NCBI GenBank assembly: GCA_030430105.1
Contig: JAUIFW010000065.1
Coordinates: 1 to 5,892, forward strand
DNA length: 5,892 nucleotides
Reading direction: 5' to 3'
Source: a bacterium
GTDB lineage: Bacteria > Patescibacteria > Gracilibacteria > 1-14-2-50-48-13
The notes under the pieces are model-generated. The model saw only the letters and a list, made by a program, of their open reading frames with translations, was not told where the DNA came from and searched no databases. Shown here piece after piece: positions 4,040-5,892 of this stretch. A program made the position numbers and the translations under genes. The stretch's first letter is position 1, and each line of letters opens with the position of its first letter.

Positions 4040-5083
4040 ATGGAAACTCTAGGATCATTCACAGAAGAGCCCAATAAAGCTTCACCAGCAGACACATTGC
4101 TTCGCTGGCATAAGGGACATTACCAAGTACGACTGCAAAATCTTCAGTCTGCTTTTTTGCGCTATATGGAGGAAGCAGCTCCGAAGCAAACTGCCCTCTT
4201 GCTACAGCGTTATGATTTTTCCTCCCAACACGATTACTATGCTGAGCCTTGGGATAGCGAAGAGCTTTCTCAACTTCGAGATACTCTTGATGAATTTCTT
4301 GCATATATTTCTGCAGGAAACCACCCCGTTTTTGAAGCCCTTCATATTCCAAGGGTACTTACCCAGAGAAGTACTACTGTGCGTAATTGGTTACAAGACC
4401 AACTTGCAGATGTTCCTAACCAACATTTATTGGGATGGCTACAAAAGCATCATGAGGTTCTAAAAGTGGCTCTTCATCAATGGCTTCTAGGGAGTAATGG
4501 GCATCTCATTGAACCGTTTTTAGTTTCCCCAGAAGACCATGAATCTCTTGCTCCACACTATGGAGAGCGGTACTTGCCATACCTAGCGCGCTTTGGCATT
4601 CATCCGGGTGACCTTGTTCTTCAGCGACATATTATTTCCCGAAAAGGAAGAGCTCGATATGCATCTATGGGGTTCTCAGTCCAGTCTCCTTACTGGGAAG
4701 AGTCATATTTTGCTGAAGCTCTTAATCACTGTCATGCTCTCATTGAAGATAACCCTCGCATCAAGGCGGTTGTGAGCGATGGAAGTTGGATCTACGACCC
4801 TGCTTTGCTAAACACTCAGTATGAAGGTTCTCCACTTGTACGATGCTCATGGCTCGATGAAGACCTCTATGTCCCATATCGTCATGAACTTTTTACTCCT
4901 GACCCCAATGACGATCAATTCCATCAATACACCTTTGCGACAAAGGCAAGTCCTAGAAGAAAACGAGCCTCTGAAGCAGGTCTATATACACCAAAAGCAT
5001 ATGCTGTTGTCTATCCAAGCTCCCTTTTGGATGCTAGGATCAAAGAGATTCAGGAACGGATAGATCCTGAGCTTCGCATGTAA
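4040..5083 (+). CDS. Uncharacterised 347-residue protein
   Basis: I do not recognise a named family. The protein is soluble, with no signal peptide or membrane helix, and is rich in His, Trp and Tyr. The first 150 residues look mainly helical (for example 30-60, 75-92 and 112-148). The second half has more strand-like stretches and a compact SDGSWIYDPALL (246-257). An Arg/Lys-rich patch PRRKRAS (305-311) lies near the end, followed by a segment ending in a charged helix (328-346). An S-W-x-Y-D-P core occurs, to my recollection, in some conserved hypothetical proteins, but I cannot confirm homology. The start at 4040 follows the divergent promoter region and has no Shine-Dalgarno; a -10-like TATACC (4008-4013) lies about 27 nt upstream. 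The rhomboid gene starts 17 nt after the stop, suggesting an operon. Confidence 0.85.
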   Translation: METLGSFTEEPNKASPADTLLRWHKGHYQVRLQNLQSAFLRYMEEAAPKQTALLLQRYDFSSQHDYYAEPWDSEELSQLRDTLDEFLAYISAGNHPVFEALHIPRVLTQRSTTVRNWLQDQLADVPNQHLLGWLQKHHEVLKVALHQWLLGSNGHLIEPFLVSPEDHESLAPHYGERYLPYLARFGIHPGDLVLQRHIISRKGRARYASMGFSVQSPYWEESYFAEALNHCHALIEDNPRIKAVVSDGSWIYDPALLNTQYEGSPLVRCSWLDEDLYVPYRHELFTPDPNDDQFHQYTFATKASPRRKRASEAGLYTPKAYAVVYPSSLLDARIKEIQERIDPELRM

Positions 5084-5100
5084 TAGTTAGTACTCACCCT

Positions 5101-5631
5101 ATGCCACTCCTCCAACACTTTTTCTCTCGCTTCCCCGTGACCAGCAGCATAGTGCTGCTGAACATCGCCATGTTTCTCCTTGTCCAGCTTGGTGTACTCT
5201 TTCCTACCTATTATGTGAGCTTTCCTGGCAACTGGACGGTGGGTACCTTCTTGGCACATATTTCCCACGTAGAGATTTTTCATATTTTTATCAATATGTT
5301 TGTCCTCGTGCAGCTTGGCCCCCTTCTTGAAGAGCGGCTTGGTAGCTACGGCATGGCTGTCTCAAGTATTGGGATCTGGCTACTTTCTGTGTTCCTCATG
5401 GTGCCCTTCCTTGACGCTCCAACACTTGGCTACTCTGGAATACTCATGGGACAGCTTGCCTTACTCTTCATGTTGTTTTACCATGTGCCACACATTCGAA
5501 CGCAGCTTGGGTTTTGGCTTCTGCTCAACGTGATGATCGGGCTTGTACCCGGCATCTCCTTTATCGGACATGGCGCAGGTGCCGTGAGTGGGTTCGCAGT
5601 GTTTTGGCTTCTTCAATTCACAGAACGGTGA
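5101..5631 (+). CDS. Rhomboid family intramembrane serine protease
   Basis: A six-helix membrane protein of 176 residues, the basic bacterial rhomboid size. All active-site elements are visible: HIFIN (61-65) with His61 and Asn65 of the oxyanion region, GYSG (110-113) with nucleophile Ser112, and GHGAG (156-160) with catalytic His157. Predicted helices are near 16-36, 55-73, 84-104, 110-128, 134-150 and 152-172, placing Ser112 in helix 4 and His157 in helix 6 as expected. LLEERLG (75-81) follows helix 2. The enzyme would cleave membrane-spanning substrates within the bilayer; its target is unknown. The start has no Shine-Dalgarno and lies 17 nt after the preceding gene. The stop is TGA at 5629-5631, overlapped by a GTG in the frame of the next gene. 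Confidence 0.94.
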   Translation: MPLLQHFFSRFPVTSSIVLLNIAMFLLVQLGVLFPTYYVSFPGNWTVGTFLAHISHVEIFHIFINMFVLVQLGPLLEERLGSYGMAVSSIGIWLLSVFLMVPFLDAPTLGYSGILMGQLALLFMLFYHVPHIRTQLGFWLLLNVMIGLVPGISFIGHGAGAVSGFAVFWLLQFTER

Positions 5632-5657
5632 ACAACCAATTGCACACATATACTGCT

Positions 5658-5892
5658 ATGCAGGAAGAGCTTCCCCAGAAGAAGCTCTTTTTGGAACAGT
5701 TTGAGGAAGATGCGCGCTACCATGTGGAAGCAGTACATGGCTGGAGTGCTCCAGAATATGCGTTGCTGCTCATGAAGCAGTTTCCCTTACTCTTCCCCTA
5801 TGAGCGGTTTACGCGGGAAATTGCTGAGGCTTCACCAAACCACACAGTCTTTACCAAGTCGCGCCTACTGCAGGATATCAATACTCTCCCAC
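5658..5892 (+). CDS. Uncharacterised protein, 3' end cut by window edge
   Basis: This frame is open from the ATG at 5658 to the edge, giving 78 complete codons. The visible part is predicted mainly helical, cytoplasmic and rich in Glu, Phe and Leu, and starts MQEELPQKKLFLEQFEEDAR. I do not recognise the family. Two upstream in-frame alternatives exist: TTG at 5640 and GTG at 5628, the latter overlapping the rhomboid TGA as GTGA and adding ten residues. None has a clear Shine-Dalgarno. The ATG is taken as default; the overlapping GTG would fit translational coupling. Codon pattern and the absence of stops support a real gene, probably third in the operon with the 347-residue protein and the rhomboid. 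Confidence 0.72.
   Translation, partial: MQEELPQKKLFLEQFEEDARYHVEAVHGWSAPEYALLLMKQFPLLFPYERFTREIAEASPNHTVFTKSRLLQDINTLP

Noticed and set aside
1755..5093. 10-mer TAGTTAGTAC shared by 1755-1764 and 5084-5093
   Set aside because: Several repeated 10-mers are expected by chance in 5.9 kb, and the two sites have different positions and orientations relative to genes.
1..5892. CRISPR array, toxin-antitoxin pair or defence system
   Set aside because: No regularly spaced direct repeats, and none of the recognised proteins belongs to such systems.

Overview
The window looks bacterial: compact genes, an encoded CCA on the tRNA, sigma70-like promoter hexamers and two clear intrinsic terminators. The gene set (membrane glycosyltransferase, lipoprotein hydrolase, small cupin, cold-shock protein, MsrB, small P-loop kinase, rhomboid) is ordinary. 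Most starts lack a Shine-Dalgarno sequence, and UGA behaves as a normal stop after the rhomboid. This would fit a small-genome lineage such as a Patescibacteria/CPR-like bacterium using the standard code, but that placement is an inference from gene style only; nothing here is a phylogenetic marker.

Left part, minus strand: a family 2 glycosyltransferase runs off the left edge (1-808). Upstream of it, and closed by an intrinsic terminator (851-878), is a dienelactone-hydrolase-like lipoprotein (880-1737). A tRNA-Gln(UUG) with its own strong promoter (1813-1841) lies on the plus strand at 1852-1925. The open frame of the hydrolase runs back antisense through this tRNA, so a naive gene call would add 63 false residues to the lipoprotein.

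Gene-free stretch 1926-2275: just downstream of the tRNA is the most unusual part of the window. It holds a perfect 17-bp inverted copy of the tRNA 3' end (2010-2026, with a further GCCATC match after a small gap). A roughly 69% GC, hairpin-dense block follows (about 2028-2155), and then the promoter of a small cupin.

Middle, plus strand: cupin (2276-2665), then a cold-shock protein (2816-3022) with its own promoter and a leader of about 85 nt, closed by a symmetric terminator (3037-3069) that also serves the converging minus-strand operon. That operon is msrB (3611-3982) followed by a small P-loop nucleotide kinase (3085-3609). The kinase ATG is 1 nt past the msrB stop, and its strong ribosome binding site lies inside the last msrB codons.

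Right part, plus strand: divergent from msrB, a probable operon of an unrecognised 347-residue protein (4040-5083), a complete six-helix rhomboid protease (5101-5631) and an unrecognised gene cut by the right edge (from 5658, or from a GTG at 5628 that overlaps the rhomboid stop). The msrB/347-residue intergenic region holds an inverted repeat that may be an operator. I see no CRISPR array, insertion sequence, phage gene or recognisable defence system.
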